Positions 8,601-16,319 of a DNA stretch of 64,000 bases are shown here, piece by piece. The position numbers and the translations under genes were made by a program. Where the stretch lies: positions 1-64,000 of the forward strand of contig WOUZ01000011.1 in NCBI GenBank assembly GCA_009773165.1, written 5' to 3'. This stretch comes from Bacteroidota bacterium (GTDB lineage: Bacteria; Bacteroidota; Bacteroidia; Bacteroidales; F082). Numbering within the stretch: the first letter of the stretch is position 1; every line of letters begins with the position of its first letter. The notes below the pieces were generated by a model. That model ran no database searches and was not told the origin of the DNA. It saw only the letters and a list, made by a program, of their open reading frames with translations.

Positions 8601-9596
8601 ATGAAAAAAGAATTAGACTTTACACCAGCTACAACTGCTTTAGAGGCATTGCTGTATCCGGTAAGTATGCATCCAATCGTTGCTACATTTGACGAGAGGA
8701 ACGAAATCAAGCATTCGAAACAGACCCATAGCCATCTGGCTATAGTGAATGAAACTACCAACGAGATCGTTAGTGTAGTGAGCAAAAACTACAAGATTTT
8801 GACAAATGAAGACGCGCTAAATCTGGCAAAGGGAACCTTTGCAAAGATTTTCACCAGTGTTAGTGCAGATCATTTCGTACCGTTCAAAGTAATTGCTCCC
8901 AAGTCGGGAGCCTCATGCCATATTGATCTGATACACAAAGATGTGAAGTTAAGTGAAACGAAATGGACACAAGATACCTGGTATCCATTCCTGAGGATGA
9001 CAAACAGCTATAACAGGACCAAAGCATTTACACTTGAGCTTGGATTTGTGAGGCAGCTTTGCAGTAATGGAGTGATATTTAAAAAGAGTACGATTGAGAT
9101 TAAATATAGCCATGACAAGTTGAATATCGAAAAAATAGGTACAGACTTTAGCAAGTTGAAGAAGTTGGAAAATGAATTTGTTGCTCATTTGATCAAGATG
9201 AGGGAACTAAAGTTGAAGACGAATAATCTGGTTGGGATGGTATGTAAAGCCTTGAATCTGCGATTTGATGTATTCAGTAAAAATAGAAAAATAAAGGAAA
9301 GGGAGATTGAACGATTCAATCGAACAAAAAGCATTATTAACCGAATTGCTGCAGGCTATATTAAGGAGATGGATTACAATTGCTATGCAATTTTTAACAT
9401 TCTTACCGATTTTGTATCGCATCAGGATCAATACAAGATAATTAGAGGGTATTCCATAAATCCGAATGCTTATTACAGGCGCATTGGAGAATGGAGCCAG
9501 GACATTTTGATAAAGGCGAAAAAAGAGAATTTTAATCTTGATGCGTATCTTAAAGAATTTACTTTCGAAACACAATTAAGTCTATTTGATAATTAA
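8601..9596 (+). CDS. DUF932 (phage/plasmid-like) protein
   Basis: A 331-residue protein resembling DUF932, a family common on plasmids, phages and integrative elements. Recognisable segments are the early HSHLAIVNETTNEIVSVVSK, then YKILTNEDALNLA, then FLRMTNSYNRTKAFTLELGF followed by RQLCSNGVIF. The molecular function of the family is unknown. The ATG at 8601 is preferred over an upstream TTG at 8577, which would add eight residues (MLTINNQK) with no family match. The gene follows the vWA gene by 29 bases and precedes a lipoprotein gene by four bases, so the three are probably co-transcribed. No membrane segments are seen. Confidence 0.75.
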   Translation: MKKELDFTPATTALEALLYPVSMHPIVATFDERNEIKHSKQTHSHLAIVNETTNEIVSVVSKNYKILTNEDALNLAKGTFAKIFTSVSADHFVPFKVIAPKSGASCHIDLIHKDVKLSETKWTQDTWYPFLRMTNSYNRTKAFTLELGFVRQLCSNGVIFKKSTIEIKYSHDKLNIEKIGTDFSKLKKLENEFVAHLIKMRELKLKTNNLVGMVCKALNLRFDVFSKNRKIKEREIERFNRTKSIINRIAAGYIKEMDYNCYAIFNILTDFVSHQDQYKIIRGYSINPNAYYRRIGEWSQDILIKAKKENFNLDAYLKEFTFETQLSLFDN

Positions 9597-9600
9597 ACCT

Positions 9601-10437
9601 ATGAAAACAAAAATTTTATTGACCCTAGTGGTTGCATTATTCATGACCTCCTGTTCAACAACATCTTTCTATCAATTGTACAAGGCAGTCCCGGAGACAA
9701 AGGATGCCAAAGGACTTGTTGGAACAACTTATGAGGATGAGAACGTTGTTATAACGTATAACTTCTGGGATGAAGAAGGCAATATTGGTTTTGTACTCAC
9801 CAATAAAACGGAAAATGATATTTGGCTCAACAAAGAAGAAAGCTATTTTGTGCTGAACGGTTTTGCTTATCCATATTACAAAAGCAGGGTGTTCACAAAA
9901 GGGAATAGCCGTGGTAGTTCAAGCAGTGTAAGCGGAAGTACGCTTGTAAATTATAACAATGTGATTTATCCGAGCAACTTATTGCTGTATGGGCAAACAG
10001 TGAGAAAGACCAATGAAGAGACTTATTTTACAGAAAGTTCGGTTTCGATGAATGAAGAAAAAATTGTGTGTATTCCGGCAGGAACATCACGATCTTTCCA
10101 GGAATATACCATAAGTGGAGTTATTTACAGGGACTGTAATTTATTTTTATACCCATCGGTAAGTAAAATAAAAACATTGAAGTTCATTGAGAGAGACAGT
10201 CCAATAAAGTTTGGTAATCGTTTAACATATCAGATAAAGGGCGTAGATGAACCGGTACGGATTAAGAACGAGTTTTATGTTTCTGAGATTACCAACTATC
10301 CACAAACCAAGTTTTTAGAAAACAAGTATGAAGAGTTTTGCGGAGAGAAATCACCTTATTATAAGAAGTTTTTCATTTATGAGGCATCTGACACTTTCTA
10401 TAATATATACATTAAAAAAGAAAGCTGGAAACAATAG
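9601..10437 (+). CDS. hypothetical outer-membrane-type lipoprotein
   Basis: A 278-residue protein with a clear type II signal peptide: MKTKILLTLVVALFMTSC, with the lipidated cysteine at 18. The mature part is beta-rich with no family I recognise. A conserved-looking core is VVITYNFWDEEGNIGFVLTN, followed by a Ser/Gly-rich loop (GNSRGSSSSVSGS). The ATG at 9601 is chosen because it starts the signal peptide. An upstream in-frame start overlapping the DUF932 gene would add only MIIKP. It follows DUF932 by four bases. Having a lipoprotein in the same run as a soluble vWA protein is unexpected, and it may belong to a different function. Confidence 0.7.
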   Translation: MKTKILLTLVVALFMTSCSTTSFYQLYKAVPETKDAKGLVGTTYEDENVVITYNFWDEEGNIGFVLTNKTENDIWLNKEESYFVLNGFAYPYYKSRVFTKGNSRGSSSSVSGSTLVNYNNVIYPSNLLLYGQTVRKTNEETYFTESSVSMNEEKIVCIPAGTSRSFQEYTISGVIYRDCNLFLYPSVSKIKTLKFIERDSPIKFGNRLTYQIKGVDEPVRIKNEFYVSEITNYPQTKFLENKYEEFCGEKSPYYKKFFIYEASDTFYNIYIKKESWKQ

Positions 10438-10545
10438 ATGGACAGACAAATGAAGAGACTATATTAGGAAAATTAGATGATATTATTTGAATGGTGGGAT
10501 AATGGTTTTAAAACAAATATATAACTTTGAAAAAAAATAATTCAC

Positions 10546-10713
10546 ATGGAATACCTGAATGAGTATCATAAGGAAAGCGTTGAACGAAAGATGGAAAAGA
10601 TTAAGCAACAGAAGAAATTGGTGCTTAATGCGGAAGAAGAAGCGAAGAGGCATTTTGAAATGCACAAGAGACTGGCAAAGGATTCTGCTAAAAAGAACAA
10701 CGAAGGTGTGTGA
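10546..10713 (+). CDS. small charged coiled-coil-like protein (55 aa)
   Basis: A 55-residue open frame starting MEYLNEYHKESVERKM and ending KKNNEGV. It is very rich in Lys and Glu, with almost no residues that would break a helix. A -7-like box TAacTTTG lies at 10522-10529, 16 bases before the ATG, although no good -33 box was found at the right distance. The family is not recognised. The combination of a promoter box, a clean start and a consistent composition argues that it is translated, but this is not certain. Confidence 0.45.
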   Translation: MEYLNEYHKESVERKMEKIKQQKKLVLNAEEEAKRHFEMHKRLAKDSAKKNNEGV

Positions 10714-11130
10714 GCCACTGCTTCTTTGACTGTGTGTATATGCTTTCAGAAATACGGTTTAGGTTCGCTTTGAGGCAATGCAAAGGTGACTTTTTGAGGG
10801 GTGACGAGGTGACTTTAGCAAACTAAGCTAATTTAGCGGCTTAAGCGATTTGAGTGACGAAGTGACATGAGGGACATTAGCGGCTTAGTGAGGGAATCTG
10901 ACGAGCTTAAAAATGAATGGTGGTTGTGCCTCAGATGATACACAGTAAGGAAAAATCATTGGCTGAGGGGTGAAAATCTGTAAAAAAAAAGATTCGAATT
11001 TGCTTGCATTCCGGGAGGGTTTTGTTGTATTTTTGTTGGAAGGAATTATTATTATTAGTCGTTTAAGATTTTACATTTAGGGCTTTCCGGTAATGCGCAT
11101 ACAAGTTGTGCGAATTCCGCAGGAGCGATC
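10714..11130. other. intergenic region with GTGAC cluster
   Basis: No gene. Five copies of GTGAC lie within 10786-10866 (starts at 10786, 10801, 10809, 10854 and 10862) and AGCGGCTTA occurs twice in the same stretch. This could be a protein-binding cluster or simple sequence drift. Confidence 0.35.
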
Positions 11131-11164
11131 AAAAAAAAACCTGACATCTCCGGTCAGGTTTTTT
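11131..11164 (-). terminator. intrinsic terminator of the exonuclease gene
   Basis: Perfect stem CCTGAC (11140-11145) / GTCAGG (11153-11158) with a 7-base loop. It is flanked by nine A on the left and six T on the right, so it can work in both directions. It lies 11 bases beyond the stop of the minus-strand exonuclease gene. Confidence 0.85.
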
Positions 11165-11174
11165 CTTTTATGCC

Positions 11175-11948
11175 TTAGTAAGCCAGGGGTTCGGAAGCCA
11201 TGTAAAGGAGGCGTTTGCACCAATGTTTGGTTTCGGCGGGGAACTGGCCGGATAACATCCATTCGAGGTAGGATGGTTCGGAAGTAGCGGGTTTGCCTTT
11301 ATGTTTACCGAAACTGAAGCAGATAGTACCATTTTCGTCACGCTTGAAATTGCCGGCTAGGTCTACCCTATTGATGCCTTCGGTCGAGATGTCGTGAAGG
11401 GATACAATGTCATTAGGAAGCCCGTAGCGGTCGATCTGGGCGGAGAGGACAGATTCAGTAGCTATGACATCAGCCTCTGCTGCATGAGCCTGAGAATGGT
11501 CTTCATCGCAGTAGAACTTAACGGCTGCAGTGAGATCACGGCGTTCGTACTTATGAAAGATTTTCATTGCATCTACTGTCTTCGTGTTTTCATCAAATGG
11601 TAGATCAACATTGGCACGAAGAAATTCCTCAGCCAACAATGGCAGGTCGAAGCGCAGAATGTTGTAGCCTGCAAGGTCGCATCCAGTTAAAATTAGCGCA
11701 AGGCTGGGAGCCAATTTTGCGAAAAGAGGTTCATCTTTTATATCTTCATAAGATATACCATGTACAGCAGTAGCTTCGGGAGGAATGGGAATACCAGGAT
11801 TAAAACGACGGGTTTTAATTGTATATGTACCATCAGGCATATACTTAGAGATTGAAATTTCGACAATACGGTCTGAGGTAATGTCGGTTCCGGTGGTTTC
11901 GAGATCGAAGAAAACCAGCGGGCGTTCGAGTGTGATATTTTTTATCAT
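11175..11948 (-). CDS. DEDDh 3'-5' exonuclease (DnaQ-like)
   Basis: A 257-residue exonuclease of the DNA polymerase III epsilon / RNase T superfamily. All five catalytic residues of the DEDDh type are visible: D15 and E17 in FFDLETTG, D101 in YNILRFDLPLL, and H155 and D160 in AHAAEADV. The substrate is expected to be single-stranded DNA or RNA ends. Residues about 205-257 form a second small module (FSFGKHKGK.. to YLEWMLSGQF) like the DUF3820 tail attached to several DnaQ-like proteins. The gene is monocistronic with its own terminator and lies inside the island, separate from chromosomal replication genes. The start at 11948 gives the usual short N terminus before the first catalytic strand. 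Confidence 0.88.
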   Translation of the reverse strand: MIKNITLERPLVFFDLETTGTDITSDRIVEISISKYMPDGTYTIKTRRFNPGIPIPPEATAVHGISYEDIKDEPLFAKLAPSLALILTGCDLAGYNILRFDLPLLAEEFLRANVDLPFDENTKTVDAMKIFHKYERRDLTAAVKFYCDEDHSQAHAAEADVIATESVLSAQIDRYGLPNDIVSLHDISTEGINRVDLAGNFKRDENGTICFSFGKHKGKPATSEPSYLEWMLSGQFPAETKHWCKRLLYMASEPLAY

Positions 11949-12045
11949 AACAACGTTTTTTTGGTCATTGAAAAAAAGTGATACTTAATTAAAGGGGTTT
12001 AAGGGGATCAGCCCAAAAACTGAAAAAAGTTAAAAGAACAACACA

Positions 12046-12990
12046 TTAACCGACTTCAAACATTAAAACCTTAGAAGACATACGAAAGTTTCTTCTAAAG
12101 GTAAATGGAGAGATCGTTCGAAGGACACTTTTCTGATAAAGTTTGAAATACTTCACAGATTTGAGAGGGATGACAGGAATGATTTCATCATGCAACTGCT
12201 CGACGAGTAAAATCGAAGGTTCAGTTGAGGAGTAGTCACGCATTACACGAATATTTTTTTTGTCGGGAAATGCTTTGAGGTAGAGATTTCTGAGGTTAGG
12301 AATTGGAGTCGGATGCGAACTGATTATATTGTATTTCTTATTTGTGCGGAAGTAACCAGCTGCTACCGCTTCCTTTTTCAGCGCACAGGCACGAGCAGGA
12401 CTTAGGTTAAGCATTTGAGCCATCGCCTGTATTGACAGTCCATGATAAGGGAGTTTGTTTTTGCCGGAATTTGACCGTGGCGTATCAAGTTGGTCTTGTG
12501 ATGCAATACCCCTTTTAGTGATTGCGGACTTCCTTGACTTCACGCCAACGGTCTTTCTCGGCAACGATTTATCCCTGTTGAGACGTTCGAAAAGTTCCTG
12601 TTTGCGGATGCGGAGTGCTAACTTAGCAGAAAGTAAAAATGATTGAAAATGATTGAGCGCCCTTACATCGGCAGTGGCAGCATCACGGTTGTAGATCATG
12701 CCTTTTTCATAGAACCAAGCCCATGACCTAAAGTAATAAGTAGTCGTGCCAGGGCTATGACCCACCCAGCCAATTCTAACGAGATCAGCCATGTGTGTCA
12801 TGACAGTCCGATGAGAGAATTTCAGCAGAGAGCAAATGTTTTGGATTCCCTGAGCATCAGAAATGAAGCCCGGGGAAACCATTTTTGCAGCGACAAAGAC
12901 TTTCAGGCGGTTCACCTCTTTGATGGTTGTAACCGTTGGGATGAGGTCGATGGGGATATTAATTCTGCTGTTGACTACTCTCTGGGACAT
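12046..12990 (-). CDS. helix-turn-helix protein of a mobile element
   Basis: A 314-residue basic protein with two probable HTH segments. One is near residues 45-80 (IQNICSLLKFSHRTVMTHMADL), resembling a winged helix of replication or regulatory proteins. The other is near residues 190-215 (SIQAMAQMLNLSPARACALK). A linker rich in Arg, Lys and Ser lies between them. I do not recognise the family. Possibilities are a replication-initiator-like or regulatory protein of the integrated element. It starts 12 bases after the excisionase-like gene and is probably in its operon. Confidence 0.55.
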   Translation of the reverse strand: MSQRVVNSRINIPIDLIPTVTTIKEVNRLKVFVAAKMVSPGFISDAQGIQNICSLLKFSHRTVMTHMADLVRIGWVGHSPGTTTYYFRSWAWFYEKGMIYNRDAATADVRALNHFQSFLLSAKLALRIRKQELFERLNRDKSLPRKTVGVKSRKSAITKRGIASQDQLDTPRSNSGKNKLPYHGLSIQAMAQMLNLSPARACALKKEAVAAGYFRTNKKYNIISSHPTPIPNLRNLYLKAFPDKKNIRVMRDYSSTEPSILLVEQLHDEIIPVIPLKSVKYFKLYQKSVLRTISPFTFRRNFRMSSKVLMFEVG

Positions 12991-13002
12991 GGCACGAACT
13001 TT

Positions 13003-13269
13003 TTAGTTAGAAGCGTTCATTTTAGGCAGTTGCGAGTACACTTCCTCAGCACTGTAATACCAGGTACCCCCTATTTTGGTAGGTTTTAGGGCGCCAGTGA
13101 TACGTAGGTTCTGGAGGGTAGCATGAGAGCAGCTAAGGATTTGCCGTACATCGGCAGACCTTAAAACCTCTTGTTTACGGGGCTGAGAAGCGTTCAAGGA
13201 GCGAATCTCAGCAAGCAGTTCCTCCTTATAAATCAGGAGGTCATTTTTAGTTAAAAAATCAATGTTCAT
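13003..13269 (-). CDS. excisionase-like HTH protein (HTH_17 type)
   Basis: An 88-residue DNA-binding protein typical of Bacteroidota integrative elements. The N-terminal helix (LLIYKEELLAEIRSL) is followed by a MerR/Xis-like winged HTH: EVLRSADVRQILSCSHATL, then LRITGALKPTKIGGTWYYS, then EEVYSQLPKM. Such proteins act as excisionases or as transcriptional switches of conjugative and mobilizable elements. It is the first convincing gene of a minus-strand pair with the 314-residue HTH protein and lies about 900 bases downstream of the recombinase gene on the same strand. Confidence 0.8.
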   Translation of the reverse strand: MNIDFLTKNDLLIYKEELLAEIRSLNASQPRKQEVLRSADVRQILSCSHATLQNLRITGALKPTKIGGTWYYSAEEVYSQLPKMNASN

Positions 13270-13841
13270 ATTAGTTTAATTAATTGAATTTCAGTTCGTT
13301 TACATGCTGCAAGGTACGTAAAATAAAAATGCGTGCGATACCAAAACACCCCTTCCAGAGCGTTATTTTTAGACACCTGTGTGTTGATAACCCGTTTTGT
13401 AAGGTCGCCTTTCAAAAACTCGCAGTCTGAGTGCAAAATGTTCCAAATATGATTCATGCCACTTTTAAATATAGACATAACATTCTTAATATCAATAAGA
13501 TAGAATGGGTATAGGTTGGGGTTGGGATCTAACTTAATTCTACTGCAAGATATGTAAAAATGACAAAATATGCAAATTTTGAGGCATGTTTTTTTTACAA
13601 AAAGTGCATTTAAAACCTTAAAAAAGGTGGTAAAAGGACTATAATAAAATGATAGAAAATAGTTGGCACGGGATATGTGAAAAGGGTATTTGAATTTCTC
13701 TTTGGGGCTACTGATACCATTTCGATTTGAAGCATTTGGGGACTGTCTTTTTTGAGCGGAGAGGCTCAACAAAGTGGAAGTTCCTGAAGCAGATTGCTTG
13801 CGTGGAGAAGGTTTTGACGTAAAGAAGGTTTTAAACAGCAT
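13266..13841 (-). CDS. doubtful ORF, hypothetical
   Basis: A 191-codon open frame that overlaps the start of the excisionase-like gene by four bases (ATGA). The first 50 residues are basic and Ser-rich (MLFKTFFTSKPSPRKQ). The rest is rich in Phe, Tyr, Cys and Ile, as expected of translated non-coding AT-rich DNA. No family is recognised. It could be a real small gene that was extended by chance, or no gene at all. Confidence 0.2.
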   Translation of the reverse strand: MLFKTFFTSKPSPRKQSASGTSTLLSLSAQKRQSPNASNRNGISSPKEKFKYPFHISRANYFLSFYYSPFTTFFKVLNALFVKKTCLKICIFCHFYISCSRIKLDPNPNLYPFYLIDIKNVMSIFKSGMNHIWNILHSDCEFLKGDLTKRVINTQVSKNNALEGVFWYRTHFYFTYLAACKRTEIQLIKLI

Positions 13842-14131
13842 AATTTATTGAACTCTTTTGGTTTCATAGGCTGCGCTTAAGGTTGAATACACAGAATGTA
13901 AACTTCCAGAGCAGCAGCCAGCCCGCCTAAAGGCATCTTAATCTTTTTGGGAATTGCTGTTTTAAACCTTAAACCAGGTTTAATGACTTCTAACCGAAGT
14001 CGTAGATTATGGTTGCAAAAATAGGGTAAATTGAAAAAGCACGCAATGAAAAAGAAGAAAATTTGACAAATTTTTTATGAAAATTTCATCCTTATTTTAG
14101 CGTATCAGCTAAGGAAGTGAGCGACCATACA
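13842..14131. other. intergenic region between mobile-element genes
   Basis: About 290 bases with no coding region or RNA gene recognised. Together with the doubtful frame at 13266-13841 it forms about 860 bases of mostly unexplained sequence between the excisionase-like gene and the recombinase. Confidence 0.35.
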
Positions 14132-14132
14132 G

Positions 14133-14165
14133 AAAAAAACCTGCTCCCTTGAATTAGGAAGCAGG
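14133..14165 (-). terminator. intrinsic terminator of the recombinase gene
   Basis: Stem CCTGCT (14140-14145) / AGCAGG (14160-14165), continued by CCT/AGG after one mismatch. Seven A at 14133-14139 become a T tract in the minus-strand transcript. It sits 26 bases beyond the recombinase stop. Confidence 0.8.
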
Positions 14166-14190
14166 CAGTTTCAATCAGGTATTAGAAGTC

Positions 14191-15438
14191 TTAGGCATCA
14201 AAATTAACAACTCTACCCTGGGTTGTTGGGTTTAATTTTTCACGAAGCTGTTTCATGTCGTGGCTAATTTTCGTATCGACTACTTTTCCATAGATTTGGG
14301 TTGTTCTGATGGAGGTATGACCCAGCATCTTACTCACCGTCTCGATGGGAACGCCATTGGTAAGAGTTACCGTAGTAGCAAAGGTGTGTCGTGCCATGTG
14401 GAAGGTGAGGTTCTTAGCGATGCCACAAATGATAGCAATTTCCTTTAGAAAGGCATTGGTTTTTTGGTTGGTAATGACGGGAAGAAGTTTATTTCTGGCT
14501 ATCAGGGTCAGGTCGGTCTTGTATCTTTCAATGATTTCCAATGCCTGAGGAAGCAAAGGTATAGGTGAGCGTGTTTCTGTTTTGGTGCGGTGGGTAATGA
14601 TCCATTTCTCTCCGTCAATGCCAATGGTAATATCAGAGGGAGTGAGTTTGTAAATGTCGATGTATGCCAGTCCTGTGTAGCATGAGAAAAGGAATACGTC
14701 TCGGATTTGAGCCAAGCGAGGAATATCAATGATTTTGTTTTGAAGCAGGGAAAGTTCTGTTTCTGTGAGGTAGGTGCGTGAAGTTTCTTTGAGGGAGACT
14801 TTGAAATTGACAAAAGGGTCTCGCTGGAGCCATTCGTTTTGAATAGCTAAACGGATTATTTTGTGAAGGGATTGCATGTATTTGACTGTGGTATTGTTAC
14901 CAATGTTATGCACTGTGCGAAGGAAATAATCAAGGTTAGTCACAAAAGCATGGTTTAAGTCAGCGAGAGCCATGTCTTTTTTACCATATTCATGTTGGAT
15001 GAACTCAGCGGTTTTATTACGGCAATAGACAAACTTGTTGTAGGTTGCTTTGGAATACTCCTTCCCTATCAGACCTTTGATCTTATTGTTGTGATAGTCG
15101 AAAGTTTCAAGCAAGGTGCGATGGTTTGAGATTTTAGGATTGAAGTACTCGGAGATGGCACTGATGGTAACGGGTGAACCATTGGCTTCAAGGTTGTTGA
15201 TAAACTTTAGGATGGCGGTTCGCATATTGTCGAGGCTGGTGTTGATGGTACGGGCATATTCGCTGTTACCTTTTACAGCAGCACGACCCGGAACCCATTT
15301 CGTGGGGTCGACAAAAATGCCTGTGCTTGAGTTGACACGCTGTCCATTGACAGAGACTCTCACATAAACGGGTGACTCACCCTTTACATTTTGTCTGGTG
15401 CCTCTTAAAAAGAAGGCAATTGATACTGAATCTTTCAT
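14191..15438 (-). CDS. tyrosine recombinase (integrase), Bacteroidota element type
   Basis: A 415-residue site-specific recombinase. An arm-DNA-binding domain occupies about residues 1-90 (VYVRVSVNGQRVNSSTGIF), a SAM-like core-binding domain about 105-205, and the catalytic domain 220-395. Visible catalytic residues are K286, H347-x-x-R350 (HMARHTFAT), H374 (GHTSIRTT) and the nucleophile Y383 (IYGK). The first catalytic arginine of the family is replaced: the motif reads TGLA at 255-258 instead of TGLR, as in several Bacteroidota conjugative-transposon integrases such as IntDOT. The gene is transcribed away from tRNA-Ser, whose 3' end faces it, the usual position of a tRNA-targeting element. 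It has its own promoter and terminator. Confidence 0.9.
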   Translation of the reverse strand: MKDSVSIAFFLRGTRQNVKGESPVYVRVSVNGQRVNSSTGIFVDPTKWVPGRAAVKGNSEYARTINTSLDNMRTAILKFINNLEANGSPVTISAISEYFNPKISNHRTLLETFDYHNNKIKGLIGKEYSKATYNKFVYCRNKTAEFIQHEYGKKDMALADLNHAFVTNLDYFLRTVHNIGNNTTVKYMQSLHKIIRLAIQNEWLQRDPFVNFKVSLKETSRTYLTETELSLLQNKIIDIPRLAQIRDVFLFSCYTGLAYIDIYKLTPSDITIGIDGEKWIITHRTKTETRSPIPLLPQALEIIERYKTDLTLIARNKLLPVITNQKTNAFLKEIAIICGIAKNLTFHMARHTFATTVTLTNGVPIETVSKMLGHTSIRTTQIYGKVVDTKISHDMKQLREKLNPTTQGRVVNFDA

Positions 15439-15455
15439 TTTTTCTAAAATTTAAT

Positions 15456-15599
15456 GGATACCTAATTGAACTACAAATATAAGTAAAATTTTTGACTTTT
15501 CCAAATTTAATTTACTGTATATCATGTAATTACAGGTATTTTTTTGCATTTTAGGTATCCATAAAACAACACTTTTTTTGGATACCTGTATGGATACCC
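15456..15599. repeat. cluster of GGATACCT octamers around the recombinase promoter
   Basis: GGATACCT occurs at 15456-15463 and 15580-15587, its complement AGGTATCC at 15553-15560, and near-copies at 15534-15541 (AGGTATTT) and 15592-15599 (GGATACCC). They flank and overlap the recombinase promoter between the gene and tRNA-Ser. They may be arm-type binding sites for recombinase or excisionase. Confidence 0.6.
15474..15505 (-). promoter_or_regulatory. promoter of the recombinase gene
   Basis: On the minus strand TTTG (15505-15502), a 20-base spacer, then TATATTTG (15481-15474). The match to the Bacteroidota consensus is exact. The expected start is near 15467, and one GGATACCT octamer lies just downstream at 15456-15463, where a bound protein could block transcription. 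Confidence 0.75.
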
Positions 15600-15643
15600 A
15601 AAGGATGAGAAAATATGAAAATTTTGGTAGTTTTAGACAAAAG

Positions 15644-15678
15644 AAAAAGTGCTAACTATGTGATAATTAGCACTTTTT
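15644..15678 (-). terminator. terminator of tRNA-Ser
   Basis: Perfect 12-bp stem, arms 15644-15655 (AAAAAGTGCTAA) and 15667-15678, with an 11-base loop. The arm ends give a T tract on either strand. It lies 23 bases past the tRNA 3' end. Confidence 0.85.
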
Positions 15679-15701
15679 GAATGATTTGGTAATCTTTTCT
15701 G

Positions 15702-15788
15702 CGGAGAAAGAGGGATTCGAACCCCCGGAGGCTTTGACACCTCAACGGTTTTCAAGACCGCCGCAATCGACCACTCTGCCATTTCTCC
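15702..15788 (-). tRNA. tRNA-Ser (anticodon UGA)
   Basis: An 87-nt class II tRNA. The acceptor arms GGAGAAA and TTTCTCC pair, the T arm has GGTTCGAATCC, and a long variable arm of the serine type is present. The anticodon loop CTTGAAA gives UGA. CCA is not encoded. The 3' end faces the recombinase gene, so this tRNA is the probable integration target of the island. On the minus strand a promoter-like pair, TTTTG then 17 nt then TACTTTTG (15793-15800), lies just upstream. Confidence 0.95.
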
Positions 15789-16288
15789 GCTGCAAAAGTA
15801 CAAAATTTTCATATTCCCAAAAGCTTTATGAAAAAAAGATCGGTCCAAAATTGATCGAAGAGTCATAAATCATTCGCCTTCATAATTTTACCTTTTGCTT
15901 TTTTTACTTTTTCCCTTTGTAAATGCAACTAAACCCTTCGCTTTAGATCGCAGAGTTTGTAACTTGGTCCTGTCTTATACAGTTGATATGTTCCGTTTCT
16001 TGAAGATACATTTCCTTAACTCCATGTTTGAATAGGAAAAATTAAAGAAATTTTGAGCTCAATTAATTAAATGAAGAAGTCTATTAAAATGGTTTGCCTA
16101 ATTCAGGTTGCGACTTAGTCACCACTATTATAAATATGAAGATACTTTCAAGTTTGCTCTTAAAAGGGTTTGGTTACCCTTGCCTTGTAACTTCATACCA
16201 TTTTCTTGAATACACTTGATATCGCCTTTGATCAGAGTTACTTTTGTTTCAGGCGGACGAAATGGTTTCCATTTTGCGATATTAAACG
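15789..16288. other. intergenic region, tRNA promoter then no gene
   Basis: About 500 bases. The first 35 hold the tRNA-Ser promoter on the minus strand. The rest shows no gene, RNA or repeat that I can recognise, and contains stops in all frames. Confidence 0.4.
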
Positions 16289-16296
16289 TAACTTTG
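16289..16296 (+). promoter_or_regulatory. -7 box of the GWxTD gene
   Basis: TAacTTTG, a full match to the Bacteroidota -7 box, 24 bases before the ATG at 16320. No good -33 box at the usual distance. Confidence 0.5.
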
Positions 16297-16319
16297 TGCT
16301 ACTACTAATACCTTTTGTT

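Noticed and set aside
11077-11287. Small open frames on both strands around the terminator at 11140
   Set aside because: They run through the terminator hairpin and the end of the exonuclease gene.
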